DNA from: Lachnoclostridium phytofermentans
GTDB taxonomy: Bacteria; Bacillota; Clostridia; Lachnospirales; Lachnospiraceae
DNA: 6,177 bases
Direction: 5' to 3'
Assembly (NCBI GenBank): GCA_003526525.1
Contig: DPVV01000170.1
Coordinates: 1-6,177 of the forward strand
How positions within the stretch are numbered: the stretch's first letter is position 1; each line of letters opens with the position of its first letter. A program made the translations under genes and the position numbers. The notes under the pieces are model-generated. The model did no database searches and was not told where the DNA came from. It worked only from the letters and a program-made list of their open reading frames with translations. Shown piece after piece: positions 5,040 through 6,177 of the stretch.

Positions 5040-6177
5040 ATGCTTACCAGACATAAGGAACATAGTAGTCAAAGTTTTTTCAAAAAAGTTTTTTTGTCGT
5101 TTTTATTTGTATCCATAACACTTACTATTCTATTAACCACATTTTTAACGATAAATTATTTTAAGACTTCAGCTAATCTTGTTACTCGTTTAAACCATAA
5201 TATGTTATCACAATTAAACTACAGTATTAACTACTTAAATGAACAATCGAATCGATTAAGTATTTCATTATCTAATGATAAAGACGTTATTGCCTTTTTA
5301 AATATGAAGCAAAAAAATAATTTGATTCCTGTGTTAGTGAATAATGCTTTAAACAAGCACATTGTTACTCTTGGTAATGTTGAGAGTATTTATCTTTATA
5401 ACAGTGAATTGGATTTATTTTTCTCTTCAAAAAGTGGTGAGCAGCTATCTAGCGATCAATTTTCGGACAGAGAAATTGCAAGATTAGTTACTACGCCTGA
5501 TTTTATAACTTCCTATAATGGAAAACCAATGATTCATCAAGTCCCTTTGCCTAATTCCTCAAGTACCGAAACTTGTACTTATATAGTTTTCGATAGCTAT
5601 TCTAATAAATCTGATATTAAAAATGCTGTGATCATTAATATGCGTTTAAGCATCCTCACAGATTCAATTAAAACAATGAATCAATTCAAGTCAGACAGTA
5701 ATATGTCCTATTTTGTGGCAGACAAAGATGGAACCTTAATCGACACTCCTTTAAGCCAGCCTTTTATTGATAAACAAAAAGTATTCTCTAGCTTACAAGC
5801 AAAAATTGCAACACAAAATGATGAAAATAAAAATCATTTTATTAACCTCGATCATAATCGGTACCTTATGTCGTATACCAATGACAATCCGAATGGATGG
5901 TATATCATCGGTCTTATTCCAACGAATATTATATTCAAAGATATCATTTCCTCTTCTGTATTAAGTGTTATTTTTGTAATATGTATTTTTATTCTATGTT
6001 TTATGGCATGTATTTTACTTGCTAGGGATTTAAATAACCCTATTATCATGATTACTAAGCTTATGACCGGACAATCCATTGACAAATCTTACATACCTAA
6101 CTTTAAAACAAATGAATTAAAAACGATATGGTCAACATTTCATACAATGCAGGAGCAGAACAAGCGACTTGATAAGC
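5040..6177 (+). CDS. Membrane sensor/regulator with Cache-like domain, N-terminal 379 residues (YtdP-type AraC regulator or YesM-type kinase)
   Basis: The ATG at 5040-5042 follows GGAGGAGG (5026-5033) by 6 nt, and the frame stays open to the right edge. Residues 17-41 form the first membrane segment and about 303-328 the second. The roughly 260 residues between them would be extracellular. They begin with a helical stretch (42-90) and include YFVADKDGTLIDTPL (224-238) and a membrane-proximal WYIIGLIPTNII (287-298), as in dCache sensor domains of Firmicute sugar regulators. After the second segment a short linker (NPIIMITKLM at 333-342, then TNELKTIWSTFHTMQEQN at 357-374) has begun. It lacks a clear HAMP pattern and looks more like the linker of YtdP-type one-component AraC regulators than of YesM kinases, but the decisive output domain lies outside the window. 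Divergence from the transporter genes points to control of sugar uptake. Confidence 0.8.
   Translation, partial: MLTRHKEHSSQSFFKKVFLSFLFVSITLTILLTTFLTINYFKTSANLVTRLNHNMLSQLNYSINYLNEQSNRLSISLSNDKDVIAFLNMKQKNNLIPVLVNNALNKHIVTLGNVESIYLYNSELDLFFSSKSGEQLSSDQFSDREIARLVTTPDFITSYNGKPMIHQVPLPNSSSTETCTYIVFDSYSNKSDIKNAVIINMRLSILTDSIKTMNQFKSDSNMSYFVADKDGTLIDTPLSQPFIDKQKVFSSLQAKIATQNDENKNHFINLDHNRYLMSYTNDNPNGWYIIGLIPTNIIFKDIISSSVLSVIFVICIFILCFMACILLARDLNNPIIMITKLMTGQSIDKSYIPNFKTNELKTIWSTFHTMQEQNKRLDK

Noticed and set aside
5075..5095. Runs of T6, A6 and T7 early in the sensor gene that might allow slippage or phase variation
   Set aside because: The runs are short for an AT-rich genome and encode ordinary Phe/Lys residues at the start of the first membrane segment. 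The frame is intact, so there is no positive evidence of switching.
5852..6085. 77-codon minus-strand open frame inside the sensor gene
   Set aside because: It is antisense to a continuous coding frame with clear membrane and Cache-like features. The plus-strand frame at 5767-5964 is likewise an out-of-frame shadow of the sensor.

Overview
The window is AT-rich, with strong Shine-Dalgarno sites and a Gram-positive style lipoprotein. It looks like part of a carbohydrate-uptake locus from a low-GC Firmicute. A Clostridia (Lachnospiraceae-like) or Paenibacillus-like host is my inference from protein style; no taxonomic marker gene is present.

Layout. On the minus strand, reading right to left, lie an LplB/YteP-type permease (4822-3863, TTG start), an LplC/YtcP-type permease (3847-2954, GTG start) and a lipoprotein solute-binding protein with a DUF3502-like C-terminus (2883-1261). 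A rho-independent terminator (1211-1240) and a tandemly duplicated 70-bp leader (1071-1210) follow. The last minus-strand gene starts at 1070 and runs off the left edge; its product looks like a cytosolic six-hairpin-glycosidase-like protein. On the plus strand, divergent from the transporter, a membrane sensor/regulator (5040 to the right edge) has two membrane segments flanking an extracellular Cache-like domain. Its output domain is cut off.

The 217-bp divergent intergenic region is informative. It holds a sigma-A-like promoter for each direction, an exact 10-bp direct repeat at 42-bp spacing (about four helical turns) just upstream of the transporter promoter, and an 18-bp interrupted palindrome over the predicted start of the regulator transcript.

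Working model (inference): the sensor detects an extracellular sugar-related signal and activates the transporter through the direct repeats. The lipoprotein captures an oligosaccharide and the two permeases import it, powered by an ATPase encoded elsewhere. The cytosolic glycosidase-like protein then processes it. The overall architecture is a known type. The points that merit a second look are the regulatory architecture, the duplicated leader, the hairpin before the binding-protein gene and the unclassified hydrolase-like protein. I found no sign of a wholly new system, mobile element, CRISPR array or RNA gene.
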